Origin: Ascochyta rabiei
Taxonomy: Eukaryota > Ascomycota > Dothideomycetes > Pleosporales > Didymellaceae
Direction: 5' to 3'
Length of the DNA stretch: 64,000 nucleotides
Assembly (NCBI RefSeq): GCF_004011695.2
Contig: NC_082424.1
Coordinates: 682,001-746,000, forward strand
Part shown: in pieces, positions 63,388 through 64,000 of the stretch
Position numbering within the stretch: position 1 is the stretch's first letter
Layout: the number at the start of each line of letters is the position of its first letter
Translations under genes and position numbers: made by a program
The notes under the pieces: model-generated
Seen by the model: the letters and a program-made list of their open reading frames with translations, nothing else
What the model was told of the DNA's origin: nothing
Databases searched by the model: none

Positions 63388-64000
63388 GTTGAAGTCGTGC
63401 GTCCGGACTCCTCTTTGAACGGCAGGGGAACGACAGGAGGAGGGGGCGGCGATGACTGGGTGCGCAAGGGGGAGGCAGACAAGCAGTCAAGCAGACAAGC
63501 AGACAAGCAGTCAAGCAGACAAGCAGACAAGCAGTCAAGCAGACAAGCAGTCAAGCAGACAAGCAGACAAGCAGTCAAGCAGACAAGCAGTCATCCAACC
63601 GCCAACGGGCCCGGGGGGCTCAGCGCATTTTAAAGGACCCGTCGGCCGTCAGCCGTGCAGGAGCAGCGTGTCCGAGTCGGGGCGAAATTGCGCTTGGCGG
63701 AAGCCATCAGCCCTTTCGCGGCGTCGATGCACAACCCAGGGCCGGTTGTTAAGCTCCGTTCAGCAGCCCAGGTTACCTTGGCCGAGCGAAAGGGGCGAAT
63801 GAGACGGCGGGCTGAGCCCGGGCGCCCCTCAAGGCTCAAGGGCGACGTGGGTCTTGCATCTCACGGGAGCCGCCCAGCGCTGCCAAACCTCGTCAACGCA
63901 CGCACGCACGCACGCACGCACTTACTTTCCATGTGACTGCAGCAGTGCAGCGCCCGTCGGTCTGTCAGCACAAAAGGCAAGCGGCCCTGCAGCGCGTAGC
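63388..64000. other. Upstream region of the GT34 gene
   Basis: Contains the 8-bp array listed separately and a short (cgca)n run at about 63897-63920. No gene is supported to the right edge. Confidence 0.5.
63480..63591 (+). repeat. 8-bp tandem array upstream of the glycosyltransferase
   Basis: Fourteen copies of caagcagt/caagcaga in an irregular order. The array starts about 93 bp upstream of the ATG at 63387, on the promoter or leader side of the gene. Confidence 0.96.

Noticed and set aside
62175..63392. 405-codon frame antisense to the glycosyltransferase
   Set aside because: Shadow frame over a well-supported gene; it reads through the sense intron with no domain.

Overview
The window is nuclear DNA of a filamentous ascomycete (Pezizomycotina, most likely a plant-associated Dothideomycete-type fungus; the class is inference). 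Evidence: compact genes on both strands, introns of about 41-58 nt with GTRNGT donors and CTRAC-type branch sites, an Hsp70 ending in HDEL, fungus-specific families (Tco89, Kch1, fungal rhodopsin-like membrane protein, Asp f 4-like protein, DUF1769) and secreted pectinases. About 25 intact protein genes, one intron-bearing tRNA-Glu gene and a short stretch of decayed genes can be supported. Exon structures were worked out by hand from splice signals and reading phase.

Layout. 0-10 kb: 3' part of GPI16, an AT-rich gene-poor stretch with a long GAA tract, a DUF1769 gene, a YqjM-like flavin oxidoreductase and the ER chaperone BiP/Kar2. 10-22 kb: Asp f 4-like secreted protein, the Kch1-type potassium transporter, two tandem medium-chain reductases, MED7 and a DUF2235 hydrolase, then tRNA-Glu(CUC) and a small membrane-anchored protein. 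23.4-28.4 kb: an island of lineage-specific coding remnants with frame changes and in-frame stops. 28.5-32 kb: a Tco89-like TORC1 subunit and an unrecognised basic protein.

32-61 kb is rich in secreted enzymes: a signal-peptide-bearing RidA protein divergent from a secreted L-amino-acid oxidase, a GPI-type 5'-nucleotidase, a tannase/feruloyl esterase, an endopolygalacturonase, a PL3 pectate lyase and a secreted alkaline phosphatase. They are interspersed with two MFS transporters, a rhodopsin-like receptor/membrane protein, a MYND protein and a methionine sulfoxide reductase B. Together they suggest a saprotrophic or plant-tissue lifestyle with pectin, phenolic ester, amino acid and organic phosphate scavenging. 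The last 3.5 kb hold tetranucleotide and 8-bp repeats and a GT34-type glycosyltransferase.

The most interesting arrangement is the divergent RidA/L-amino-acid oxidase pair. The oxidase makes 2-imino acids, RidA hydrolyses them, and here both carry apparent secretion signals, so an extracellular amino-acid deamination module is a testable idea. Also notable are two 12-bp minisatellites sharing the core TCCTCGAC on the sense strand just before the start codons of two unrelated genes.
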